Source: Herbidospora daliensis (GTDB lineage Bacteria; Actinomycetota; Actinomycetes; Streptosporangiales; Streptosporangiaceae). From it: a stretch of DNA of 64,000 bases. Shown piece after piece: positions 16,916 through 46,900 of this stretch. Each line of letters starts with the position of its first letter. Within the stretch, counting starts at the first letter, position 1. The stretch spans positions 613,691 through 677,690 of the forward strand of contig NZ_BBXF01000001.1 of NCBI RefSeq assembly GCF_001570585.1, written 5' to 3'. Below the pieces are notes generated by a model that saw only the letters and a list, made by a program, of their open reading frames with translations, was not told the DNA's origin and searched no databases. The translations under genes were made by a program, and so were the position numbers.

Positions 16916-18093
16916 CTCAGCTGCCCGAGTATCCGCAGGCCCGCGGGTGCCCTTTCCAGCCCGCGTCCGGGTACGCCGACTACGCCCCGGTCGCCAAGGT
17001 GCGGCTCTACAACGGGCGCGAGGTGTGGGCGGTGACCGGGCACGCCGAGGCGCGGCAGGTGCTGCTCGACCCGGTCACCTACTCCTCCGACCGGGTCCAT
17101 CCGCACTACCCGGCGCTGGCGCCCCGCTTCGAGTCGGCCCGCAAGGTGCGCAACTTCATCGGCATGGACCCGCCGGAACACACCGTGCAGCGGCGCATGC
17201 TGCTGTCGAGCTTCACCGTGAAGAAGACCAACGCGCTGCGGCCCCGCATCCAGAGCCTGGTCGACGGGCTCGTCGACGAGATCGAGGCCAAGGGCCCGGT
17301 CGCCGACCTGGTGCCCGACTTCGCGCTGCCGGTGCCCTCGATCGTCATCTGCGAGCTGCTCGGCGTGCCCTACGCCGACCACGGGTTCTTCGAGCACCAG
17401 TCGCGGCGGGTGGTCACCGGCAGCACCACCCTGGAGGAGAGCGCCGACGCGTTCGCGCAGCTCAAGGGGTATCTCGACGAGCTGATCCGGCGCAAGCAGC
17501 GGGAACCCGGCGACGGGCTGCTCGACACCCTGATCGCCGAGCAGGTCGAGACGGGCGGGCTGACCCGGGCCGAGCTGGTCGACATCGCGCTGCTGCTGCT
17601 CGTGGCCGGTCACGAGACCACCGCGAGCGCCATCGCGCTCGGCGTCGTCACCCTGCTTGAGCACCCCGATCAGCTGGCCGCGCTGCGGTCGGACCCGCGA
17701 CTGCTGCCGACGGCCGTGGAGGAGCTGCTGCGCTTCATGGCCATCGCCGACGGCATCGCCCGGTTCGCCACCGCCGACGCCGACCTGGCCGGGCACCGGG
17801 TGCGGGCCGGCGACGGGGTCGTGGTCGTCATCGCCACCGCCAACCGCGACGGCGAGGCGTTCCCCTCCCCCGCCGCGTTCGCGGTCGACCGCGGGGCCCG
17901 CCACCACGTGTCGTTCGGGCACGGCGTGCACCAGTGCATCGGCCAGAACCTGGCGCGCGCCGAGATGGAGATCGCGCTCGGCACGCTCTTCCGCAGGCTG
18001 CCCGGCCTGCGGCTGGCCCGGGACCTCGCCGACCTGCCGATCAAGGAGGCGGGCGGCGTCCAGGGTGTCTGGGAACTGCCCGTCACCTGGTGA
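16912..18093 (+). CDS. Cytochrome P450 monooxygenase (first of two)
   Basis: A 393-aa soluble bacterial P450. Landmarks: MDPPEHTVQRR (C-helix region), I-helix AGHETTAS with the acid-alcohol pair, K-helix EELLR, and heme-binding [15 protein letters not shown] with the proximal Cys at about residue 343. It ends ELPVTW, the same C-terminal motif as the second P450 of the cluster. A ferredoxin gene lies 13 nt downstream, so electrons are probably delivered by that 3Fe-4S protein. Abyssomicin-type clusters use P450s for late epoxidation or hydroxylation of the spirotetronate core; which position this one oxidises cannot be read. ATGA overlap with the acyltransferase and a GGGAGG ribosome site support the start. 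Confidence 0.92.
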   Translation: MTQLPEYPQARGCPFQPASGYADYAPVAKVRLYNGREVWAVTGHAEARQVLLDPVTYSSDRVHPHYPALAPRFESARKVRNFIGMDPPEHTVQRRMLLSSFTVKKTNALRPRIQSLVDGLVDEIEAKGPVADLVPDFALPVPSIVICELLGVPYADHGFFEHQSRRVVTGSTTLEESADAFAQLKGYLDELIRRKQREPGDGLLDTLIAEQVETGGLTRAELVDIALLLLVAGHETTASAIALGVVTLLEHPDQLAALRSDPRLLPTAVEELLRFMAIADGIARFATADADLAGHRVRAGDGVVVVIATANRDGEAFPSPAAFAVDRGARHHVSFGHGVHQCIGQNLARAEMEIALGTLFRRLPGLRLARDLADLPIKEAGGVQGVWELPVTW

Positions 18094-18106
18094 ACAGGAG
18101 TCGTAC

Positions 18107-18298
18107 ATGCGAATCAGCGCCGATCAGGGACGCTGCCTGGGCGCGGGACAGTGCGTGCTGTCCGCGCCCGACCACTTCGACCAGTCCGAGCTCGGGCTGG
18201 TCGACGTGCTCGACCCGGAGGTGCCGGAAGGGGACGAGCAGCGTTTCCGGGACATCCTCGACCTCTGCCCGTCACAGGCCCTGTCACTGGAGGCGTGA
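18107..18298 (+). CDS. 3Fe-4S ferredoxin
   Basis: A 63-aa ferredoxin: MRISADQGRCLGAGQCVLS gives two of the cluster cysteines in CxxxxxC spacing, and the last is in DLCPSQAL near the C-terminus. This is the short actinobacterial type that partners P450s. An AACAGGAG ribosome site lies upstream. It follows the P450 and precedes the esterase in one operon. No ferredoxin reductase is encoded in the window, so reduction must come from elsewhere. Confidence 0.93.
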   Translation: MRISADQGRCLGAGQCVLSAPDHFDQSELGLVDVLDPEVPEGDEQRFRDILDLCPSQALSLEA

Positions 18299-18300
18299 CC

Positions 18301-19161
18301 ATGCCGATCAGCGGAACCCTCGCCGACGCCGTCGCCGACCGCGCCGGAACCCGCCCCCGGCCGCTGGCCGAACTGCCGGAGTTCGACTCCGTCGACGTGA
18401 CCGAGCCCGCCGCGCCGGTGCACGTGCGCGTCTACCGCCCGCGCGGCGTGCCCGGACCGCTGCCCGCGACGTTGTGGCTGCACGGCGGCGGGTTCGTGCT
18501 GGGCAACGTCGACCACGTCCACCAGGCGGCGGCGCAGGCGGCGGCGTACGCCTCCGCCGTCGTGGTCGCGGTCGGCTACCGGCTCGCGCCCGAGCACCCC
18601 TTCCCGGCCGGGCTGGACGACTCCTACGCGGCGCTCGAATGGCTGGCCGCCGAGGCCGGCGCGCTCGGGGTGGACGCCGCCCGGCTCGGCGTGGCCGGGG
18701 CGAGTTCCGGCGCGGCGCTGGCCACGGGCGTGGCGCTGCTGGCCCGCGACCGGGGCGGGCCGCCGCTGGTGTTCCAGCACCTGGCGACACCGGCCCTGGA
18801 CGACCGTCTGGAGACCGCGTCGATGCGCACGCTGACCGACGCGCCCATCTGGAACCGGGGGCTGGCGCTGGAGAGCTGGCGTCTCTACCTGGGCGGCGGC
18901 GGGGTCTCCGGCTATGCCGCGCCCGCCCGGGTGGACGACCTGGCCGGCCTGCCGCCCGCCTACGTCTCCACCGCGGGCCTCGATCCGCTGCGCGACGAGG
19001 GCGTCCTGTACGCCCTGCGGCTGGCCCAGGCCGGGGTGCCCGTCGAGCTGCACAACTTCCCGGGCTTCTACCACGCCTTCGGCGGGCCCGATCTGCCGTC
19101 GGAGCAACAGCGGATCGCGGTCGAGCATCTGGCGGCGCTCAAGCGGGGGCTCTGGCCGTGA
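18301..19161 (+). CDS. HSL-family alpha/beta-hydrolase (esterase)
   Basis: A 286-aa esterase of the hormone-sensitive-lipase class: oxyanion-hole motif LHGGGFVLG (about residues 60-68), nucleophile elbow GASSGAAL (Ser at about 139), acid in GLDPLRDEG and His in GFYHAFGG. GGAGG lies 8 nt upstream. It is the last gene before the PKS genes and is not a type II thioesterase (different fold subclass and motifs). Together with the membrane acyltransferase three genes upstream it could add and remove an acyl group during tailoring or export. That pairing is an inference; a simple detoxifying esterase is the alternative. Confidence 0.87.
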   Translation: MPISGTLADAVADRAGTRPRPLAELPEFDSVDVTEPAAPVHVRVYRPRGVPGPLPATLWLHGGGFVLGNVDHVHQAAAQAAAYASAVVVAVGYRLAPEHPFPAGLDDSYAALEWLAAEAGALGVDAARLGVAGASSGAALATGVALLARDRGGPPLVFQHLATPALDDRLETASMRTLTDAPIWNRGLALESWRLYLGGGGVSGYAAPARVDDLAGLPPAYVSTAGLDPLRDEGVLYALRLAQAGVPVELHNFPGFYHAFGGPDLPSEQQRIAVEHLAALKRGLWP

Positions 19162-19312
19162 CGGCGCCGCCGGGTGAGCGGCCGGTCGGCGCCGCTCGCC
19201 AGGCGGCGGAACGACGGCGGGCGGGGCCGGCCAGGCGGGAGCCGTAACGGAGCAGAAGTGGCTTTAGATCGCCTCAAGGCCATCCTTAGCGGTTCCGGCC
19301 AAGCTGCGTTGT
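19162..19312 (+). promoter_or_regulatory. Leader region of the PKS operon
   Basis: A 151-bp non-coding gap. The first 90 bp are very GC-rich and hold no gene. GGCTTTAGATCGCC (19260-19273), then CCTTAGCGG (19283-19291), match the motif seen before the acyltransferase operon. No convincing Shine-Dalgarno precedes ATG 19313 (CAAGCTGCGTTGT), so translation may start weakly or leaderless. Likely promoter of the three PKS genes. Confidence 0.45.
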
Positions 19313-37921
<18,609 letters not shown>

Positions 37922-37928
37922 CGGCACG

Positions 37929-40900
37929 ATGACCACCGAGGCCAAGCTCCGCGACTACCTCAAGAGGGTCACCGGCGACCTGCTGCAGACCCGGCAGCGG
38001 TTGTCGGAGGTCGAGTCGGCCCGCCAGGAGCCGATCGCGATCGTCGGCATGGCCTGCCGCTACCCGGGCGGGGTGCGCTCGCCGGAGGACCTGTGGCGGC
38101 TCGTCTCCGAGGGCGTGGACGCGATCTCGCCGTTCCCCGCCGACCGGGGCTGGGACGTCCCGGCGTTGTACGACCCCGACCCGGAGCGCATCGGGAGGAC
38201 GTACACGAAAGAAGGCGGTTTCCTGCACGACGCCGCCGACTTCGACCCGGCCTTCTTCGGCATCAGCCCCCGCGAGGCGGTCAGCATGGACCCGCAGCAG
38301 CGGCTGCTGCTGGAGACCGCCTGGGAGGCGTTCGAGCGCGCCGGCATCGACCCGGAGTCGGCGCGCGGCTCCCGGACGGGCGTGTTCGCGGGGGTCATGT
38401 ACGCCGACTACGGCGGCCGGATCAGGCAGGCGCCCGAGGAGCTGGAAGGCTACATCGGCACCGGCAGCGCCGGCTCGGTCGCCTCGGGCCGGTTGTCCTA
38501 CGTGCTCGGCCTGGTCGGCCCGGCCATCACGATCGACACGGCCTGCTCGTCGTCGCTGGTGGCGCTGCACCTGGCGGTCCGCGCGCTGCGGGCCGGCGAG
38601 TGCGACCTGGCGCTGGCGGGCGGCGCGACGGTGATCGCCACGCCGGGCCTGTTCGTCGAGTTCAGCCGCCAGCGCGGGCTGTCTCCCGACGGCCGCTGCA
38701 AGGCCTTCGCGGCGGCGGCCGACGGCACCGGCTGGGGCGAGGGCGTCGGCCTGCTGCTGGTCGAGCGCCTGTCCGACGCGGTCCGCAACGGCCACCCGGT
38801 CCTGGCGGTCGTGCGCGGCACCGCGGTCAACCAGGACGGCACCAGCGGCCAGCTCTCCGCCCCGAACGGACCCGCGCAGCAGCGGGTCATCAGGGCGGCC
38901 CTCGCCGACGCGGGCCTGTCGCCCTCGGACGTGGACGCCGTCGAGGCGCACGGCACCGGCACCCGCCTCGGCGACCCGATCGAGGCGCAGGCCTTGCTCG
39001 CGACCTACGGTCAGGACCGGGACGAACCGGCCTGGCTGGGCTCGCTGAAGTCGAACATCGGCCACACGCAGGCGGCGGCCGGGGTCGGCGGCATCATCAA
39101 GATGGTCCATGCGATGCGGCACGGCGTGCTGCCGAAGACCCTGCACGTGGACGAACCCAGCCCGCACGTCGACTGGACGACCGGCGCGGTGAACCTGCTG
39201 ACCGAGGCCCGTCCCTGGGGGCGGCCCGACGACCGTCCCCGACGTGCGGCGGTGTCGTCGTTCGGGATCAGCGGCACCAACGCCCACGTCGTCCTGGAGG
39301 AGAGCCCGGCGGCACCTCGGGACCCGGCCGGCGCGCCCGGCCCCGTGCCGGTCCTGCTGTCGGCCCACAACCCCGAGGCGCTGGGGGCGCAGGCCCGGCA
39401 GTTGCGCGACCACCTCGCCGCCCGGCCCGAGCTGGAGCCCGTGCACCTCGCGCACACCCTCGCCACCGGACGGGCCGGGCTCCCGCACCGGGCGGTGGCC
39501 GTCGCGGCCGACCGGGCCGGGCTGCTCGCCACCCTCGACGCGCTGGCCGCCGACCGGCCGCACCCCGATCTCGTCAGGGACGTGGCGGCTCCGCGCGGGA
39601 AGGTGGTCTTCGTCTTCCCCGGTCAGGGGTCCCAGTGGGACGGCATGGCCAGAGACCTCCTCGCCACCTCCCCTGTGTTCGCCGAGCACCTGCGGGCCGC
39701 CGCCGAGGCGATCGAGGCCCATGCGGGCTGGAACCTGATCGACGTGCTGAACGGCCCTTCCATCGATCGGGTGGACGTCATCCAACCGGCCCTGTTCGCC
39801 GTCATGACCAGCCTGGCCCGCCTGTGGGAACACCACGGCGTCCGCCCTGACGCGGTCATCGGCCACTCCCAGGGCGAGATCGCCGCCGCCCACATCGCGG
39901 GCGCGCTCACCCTCGACGACGCCGCGAAAATCGTCACCCTCCGGTCGAAGGCGTTGCTGGCGCTGGCCGGAACGGGCGGGATGGCCTCCGTGTCCCTGAG
40001 CGCCGCCGCGCTGGCCGCCCACCTCGCGCCCTACGACGACCTGCACGTCGCCGCCCGCAACAGCCCTCGCGCGACCGTCATCGCGGGTGACGCCGCGCAG
40101 CTCGACGATCTTCTGACCACCCTCGACGCCCGCAGGATCCCGGTCGACTACGCCTCCCACAGCCCCCACGTCCACCGCCTCCGCGACGAACTCCTGACCC
40201 TCCTCGGCGGAATCGCGACGCGACCGGCCGCCGTCCCGCTCTACTCGACCGTCACGACCGAGATCGCCGACCTCACCCCCGAGTACTGGTTCGACAACCT
40301 GGCCCGCCCGGTCCGCTTCCACGAGACCCTCGAAAAGCTCGCCGGCGACGGCTACACCACGTTCGTCGAGGCGAGCCCCCATCCCGTCCTCACGACGCCC
40401 GTCCAGGACACCGTCGACGACCCCGCCCTCCTGGTGACCGGCACCCTGCGCCGCGACAAGGGCACCCTCCACCAGTTCCACCTGAACCTGGCCGCCCTGA
40501 AGACCGGCGGCCACGACGTGGCCTGGCACCTGCCGGAACAGGACGCCACCGACCTGCCGACCTACCCCTTCCAGCGTGAGCGCTACTGGCTGGAGGACGC
40601 CGCCGCCCCCGGCGACCCCGAGAGCCTCGGCCTGCGCGCCACCCGCCACCCGCTGCTGCCCGCCTCGACCACCCTCGCGACCGACACCCTCCTGCTCACC
40701 GGCCGCGCCGCCCCCCGCATCCACCCGTGGCTGACCGAACACACGATCCACGGCACGCCGGTGCTGCCTCCGGCCGCCTACCTCGACCTCGCCCTCCAGG
40801 CCGGGCACGCATTAGGCGGCCTCGCGGTCGCGGAGCTGGTCACGGGCCCACCCCTGGCCCTCCCCACCGAGGGCGCCGTCGACCTCCAGCTCACCGTCGG

Positions 40901-43900
40901 CCCGCCGACCGAACAGGGCCAGCGCCCCTTCACCCTGTACGCCCGCCCCGGCGACGCGGAAGAGGTCCAATGGACCAGCCACGCCACAGGCACCCTGGCC
41001 CCGCTGACCTCGTCGCCTGCACCGGCCACTCCGACCGGATCAGTCCCATCACCTGGCCGCGTCCCAGCACCCGTGCTTGTCCCGCCACCCGGCCAGATCC
41101 CGCCCTCGGCCCCTGACTCCAACCGGCCGACCGCGACGGCCTCGGTCGTGCCGGGCGCGACGGCTTCGGTCTGGCCGCCGTCGGGTGCTGTCGAGGTCGA
41201 TGTGAGCGAGGTCCACGCGGCCCTGGCCGCCGCCGGGCATGACCACGGCGATGCCTTCCATGGGCTGAGCCGGTTGTGGCGGCGCGACGGTGAGGTCTTC
41301 GCCGAGGTGACCGGCCCGGCCGCTCTCGACGCCGGGCGGCATGCCCTGCACCCTGCCCTGCTCACCGCCGCGCTTCAGCCGTTGCTCGCCGGTGCGGGTC
41401 CGGCGGCCGTGCCGGCGGAGTGGCGGGGGGTGGTCCTCCACACGCCCGGAGCCGCCGAGCTGAGAATCCACGCCACCCGCATCGGGGAACACGACTTCGC
41501 CCTCGCGATCACCACTCCCGACGGGCTTCCGGTCGCGTCGGTCGAGTCGGTCCGGTTGCGGCGGCTCGACGGGTTGCGGCCCGCCGGCGCCCGGCCCGAC
41601 CGGTTCCTCACCCTCACCTGGCCCGAGACCCCGTTGCCGACAGATACGGCCGTCTCCTGGACGGCGGCCGATCCGGGCATCCCCGGTCTGCCCGAACCGG
41701 GTGACGGAGACCCGGAGTTCGTGCTCCTCCCGGTCACCTCGGCCAGCACCCTCCTGCCCGAGCTGCTCGACTGGCTGGCCGGCGACTCGCCCGCCCGGCT
41801 CGTCGTCGTCACGCGGCACGCCGTCACCGTCGCGGCGGGCGACGTCCAGGATCTCGCGCCCGCGCCCGTCTGGGGGCTGGTCAGGGCGGCGCAGTCGGAG
41901 CATCCGGGCCGGATCGTCCTGGTCGACCTCGACGGCCACGAGTCATCGCTGCGGGTGCTGCCGGCCGCCCTCGCGCTGGACGAGCCGCAGGTCGCGCTGC
42001 GGCAGGGGGTCGCGCACGTGCCGCGGCTGGTCACCGCAGGGCCGGCCGACTTCCCTTCGGAGCCGGCGAGGAGGGCGGGGACCGTGCTGGTCTCCGGTTC
42101 CGGCGACCTCGCCGAAGCGGCGGCCGAGCACCTCGTCACCGTTCTCGGGCGCGACCGGCTGCTGCTCGTGGAGGGCGATCCCAAGCTGGCCGAGAGGTTG
42201 CGGGCGCTGGGCGCCGACGTCCTGGTCGCCGCCGACGGGGCGGACGACCGGGAGTCGCTGGCCGAGGCGCTGGCGCTGCTCCCGGCGGAGCACGCGCTCA
42301 CGGGGGTCGTGCACGTCGCCGATTCCGACGTGGAGTCGGTGCTCACGTCGTACACACCCGAGCAGTTCACCACCGGGCTGCGCCGCGCCGGCGACGCGGC
42401 CTGGAACCTGCACGAACTGACCCTCGGCCTGGATCTGGACCTGTTCGCCCTGCTCACCCCGCACGTCTCCGGGGTGCTGGGCGGCACCGGGCAGGGCGCG
42501 CGGGCGGCGACCGGCGCCTACCTCGACGCGCTCGCGCACCACCGCGCCACGCTCGGGCTGCCGGGGGTCGCCATCGCCTGGGGTCCCAGGGAGGAGGATC
42601 CGGGTTCCGGGCGGGCCGGGCTGGTGCCCTCGGGCGCGGGGCAGAGCGCGCCGCTGTTCGGGCTGGCGCTGGGCTCCGCGCGGGCCGCGCTGGTGGCGGC
42701 CCGCCCGGCGACCGCCGCGCTCCGGGCGCTGGCCGCCGCCGGTCTGCTGCCGCCGCCGCTGCGGCCCTTCGCCGGTCAGGTCGCGGCGGTCGCGGGCGCG
42801 CCGGTCGTCGCGACGCTGGCCGGGCGCTCGCCCGCCGACCAGGAACGACTGCTCCTGGACGTCATCACCGACCAGGCCGCAGCCGTTCTCGGCTTCACCG
42901 GGCAGAGCGGCCTCGACGCCACCCGCGCGTTCAAGGACCTGGGCTTCGACTCCCTGACGGCGGTCGAGTTCCGCAACCGGCTCGCCACGGCCACCGGCCT
43001 CAAGCTGCCCACGACGCTGATCTTCGACCACCCGTCGCCGCGCGCCCTGGCCGCCTTCCTGCGCGCCGAACTGCTGGGCGCCTCCGCCACGCCGGTCGCC
43101 GCCGCCCCGCGCCGGGCCGACGAGCCGATCGCGATCGTGGCGATGGCCTGCCGCTATCCGGGTGACGTGCGCACCCCGGAGGACCTGTGGTCGGTGGTGT
43201 CCGGCGAACGCGACGTCATCTCGCCGTTCCCCGCCGACCGGGGCTGGGACCTGGAGCGCCTGTTCGACCCCGACCCCGCCCACGCGGGCACCTCATACGC
43301 CCGCGAGGGCGGTTTCCTGCACGACGCGGCGGGCTTCGACCCGGCGTTCTTCGGCATCAGCCCGCGCGAGGCGGTCAGCATGGACCCGCAGCAGCGGCTG
43401 CTGCTGGAGACCGCCTGGGAGGCGTTCGAACGGGCCGGCATCGACCCGACGTCGCTGCACGGTTCGGCGACGGGCGTCTACGCGGGCGTGGTCTACACCG
43501 ACTACGGCTCGCGGGTACGGCTCCCGCCGGACATGGAGGGCTATCTCGGCATCGGCAGCGCGGGCAGCATCGCGTCGGGACGCATCGCGTACACCCTCGG
43601 CCTGCGCGGCCCGGCCGTCACCGTGGACACCGCCTGCTCGGCGTCGCTGGTCGCGCTGCACCTGGCGGTCCGCGCGCTGCGGGGCGGGGAGTGCGACCTG
43701 GCGCTGGCGGGCGGCGCCACCGTGCTCTCCCACCCGGACATCTTCATCGGCTTCAGCCGCCAGCGCGGCCTGGCCCCCGACGCGCGCTGCAAGGCGTTCG
43801 CCGCCGCCGCCGACGGCACCGCCTTCGGCGAGGGCGTGGGCCTGCTGCTGATCGAGCGCCTGTCGGACGCCGTCCGCAACGGCCACCCGGTCCTGGCCGT

Positions 43901-46900
43901 GATCCGGGGCACCGCGATCAACCAGGACGGCGCCTCGAACGGCCTGACCGCGCCCAACGGCCCGTCGCAGCAGGCGGTCATCCGCGCGGCCCTCACCGAC
44001 GCGGGCCTGTCCGCCTCCGACGTGGACGCCATCGAGGCGCACGGCACGGGCACCCGCCTCGGCGACCCCATCGAGGCGCAGGCCCTGCTCGCGACCTATG
44101 GTCAGGACCGCGACGAACCGGCCTGGCTGGGCTCGCTGAAGTCGAACATCGGCCACACCCAGGCGGCGGCCGGGGTCGGCGGGGTGATCAAAATGGTCGA
44201 GGCCCTCCGGAACGAAGTGCTGCCCCGAACCCTGCACGTGGACGAGCCGACCCCGCACGTCGACTGGGCCGCGGGCGACGTGCGCCTTCTCGCGGAGGCC
44301 CGCCCGTGGGCTCGGGAGGCCGGGCGGGTCCGGCGCGCGGGCGTCTCGGGCTTCGGCATGAGCGGCACCAACGCCCACGTCATCATCGAGGAGGCCCCCG
44401 ACGCCGCCGCGCCGCGCTCCGAACCCGCCTCGCCTTCCCGGAGCGAAGCTTCCGAGGCCGCCGCCGACGCGCCGGTGCTGCTTTCGGCGCACAACGGTCA
44501 GGCGTTGCGGGCGCAGGCCCGGCGGTTGCGCGACCACCTGTCCGCCCGCCCGGCCCTGCTGCCCTCAGACCTGTCCCGCACCCTCGCCACCGGCCGCGCC
44601 GCGCTCGCCCACCGGGCCGCCGTCGTCGCGGGAGACCGCGAGACGCTGCTCGCGGCGCTCGACGCCCTCGCGGACGACCGCCCCGACCCGCAGCTGGTTC
44701 GAGGGCAGGTCAGCCCGCTGGGCAAGACGGTCTTCGTGTTCCCCGGTCAGGGGTCCCAGTGGGACGGCATGGCCAGAGACCTCCTCGCCACCTCCCCCGT
44801 CTTCGCCGACCACCTCCGGGCCGCCGCCGAGGCGATCGAGAGACACGCGGGCTGGAACCTGATCGACGTCCTCGACGGCCCGCCCGTCGACCGGGTCGAC
44901 ATCATCCAACCGGCCCTGTTCGCCGTCATGACCAGCCTGGCCCGCCTGTGGGAACACCACGGCGTCCACCCGGACGCCGTCATCGGCCACTCCCAGGGCG
45001 AGATCGCCGCCGCCCACATCGCGGGCGCGCTCACCCTCGACGACGCCGCGAAAATCGTCACCCTCCGCTCGAAGGCCCTACTCGCCCTCGCCGGAACGGG
45101 CGGGATGGCCTCCGTCTCACGAAGCGCCGCCGACGTGGCCGCCCGCCTCACCCGATACGACGACCTGCACATCGCCGCCCACAACAGCCCCAACGCCACG
45201 GTCATCGCCGGCGACCCCGCCCAGCTCGACCACCTGCTCGGCACTCTCGAGAACGCCCGCAGGATCCCCGTCGACTACGCCTCCCACAGCCCCCACGTCC
45301 ACCGCCTCCGCGACGAACTCCTCGCCCTGCTCGACGGCATCCGGCCGCAACCCCCGGCCGTCCCCCTCTACTCCACCGTCACCGCGGACCTCCCCGCCCT
45401 CACCCCCGAGTACTGGTTCGACAACCTCGCCAACCCGGTCCGCTTCCACCAGACCCTCACGAAGCTCCTGGACGACGGCCACACCACGTTCGTCGAAGCG
45501 AGCCCCCACCCGGTGCTGACGACGGCCGTCCAGGACACCCTCGAACACCCGTCGCTGCTGGTCACCGGCACCCTGCGCCGGCACAAGGGCACCCTGCGCC
45601 AGTTCCGGCTGAACCTGGCCGCCCTCCACGCCGACGGCCACCCGGTCGACTGGCGGCTGCCGGAGCAGGGCGTCACCGACCTGCCCACGTATGCCTTCCA
45701 GCGCGAGCGCTACTGGCTGACCGGCCCGCCGGTGGGCGGCGTCGACGCGGCCGAGCACCCGTTCCTGACCGCGGTGACCGTGCTCGCCGAGACGGGGGCG
45801 CTGGTCGCGACCGGCAGCGTCTCCCGCGACGCGCACGGCTGGCTCGCCGACCACGCCGTGCGCGGCACGGCCCTGCTTCCGGCGACGGCCCTGCTCGAAC
45901 TCGCCCTCCAGGCCGGGCACCTGTCGGGCGCCGCGTCCCGCCTCGACGAACTCACCCTGGAGGCCCCCCTCCACCTGCCCGACCGGGGAACCGTCCGGCT
46001 CCAGGCGGAGGTGAGCGCCCCCGACGAGTCGGGCCACCGCCGGGTGACCGTGCACTCCCGCCGCGCGGGCGACCTGGAGTGGACCCGCCACGCCGCCGGC
46101 ACCCTGACCCCGCCCGGCGAACCCCCCGCGGCGACGGCCTGGCCCCCGCCGGACGCCGTCCCCCTCCCGGTCGGCGACCTCTACGACCGGCTGGCCGACC
46201 TCGGCTACGAGTACGGCCCCGCCTTCCGCAACCTCACCGCCGCCTGGCGCGAGGGCGACACCGTGCACGCGGAGGTCCGCCTGCCGGAGGGCCACGAGGA
46301 CGACGCCGCCCGGTTCGCCCTCCACCCCGCCCTCTTCGACGCGGCCCTGCACGCCATGGCGCTCGGCGGTTTCCTCGGCGAAGGGGTCCGGCTCCCGTTC
46401 ACCTGGTCGGGCGTCGACCTGTTCGCCACCGGCGCCACCGCCCTGCGCGCCACCCTGACCCCCGCCGGCGACGACACGGTCGCCGTCACCCTCACCGACC
46501 CGACCGGCGCCCCGGTCGCCCGGGTCGAGTCCCTGACCCTCCGCGCCGCCCCTGCGACGCAGACCGCCGAACCCAGTTCCCTGTACGACCTGACCTGGAC
46601 CGACCTCCCCGCGATCCCGGGGGAGGATCCGGCCGCGCGCCTTCCCGCCGACGTGACCGTGATCGAGTGGCCCGCCTCCGCCGCCGACGGGGACGTCCCG
46701 CAAGCCGTGGCCGCCAACGTACGATCACTGATCGACCGGCTGACCGCCTGGCTGGCCGAGAACCACGGCCCCGCCTCCCGTCTGGCGATCCTGACCAGGA
46801 ACGCCGTCGCCGTGTCACCGGGCGACCGCCTCGACCTCGCCTCGGCCCCCCTGTGGGGAGTTGCGCGGTCGGCCGCCACCGAGAACCCGGGCCGCGTCGT

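Noticed and set aside
18301-19161. Type II thioesterase (AbyT-like)
   Set aside because: HGGG oxyanion motif, GASSG elbow and overall layout are of the HSL esterase family, not the short TEII family.
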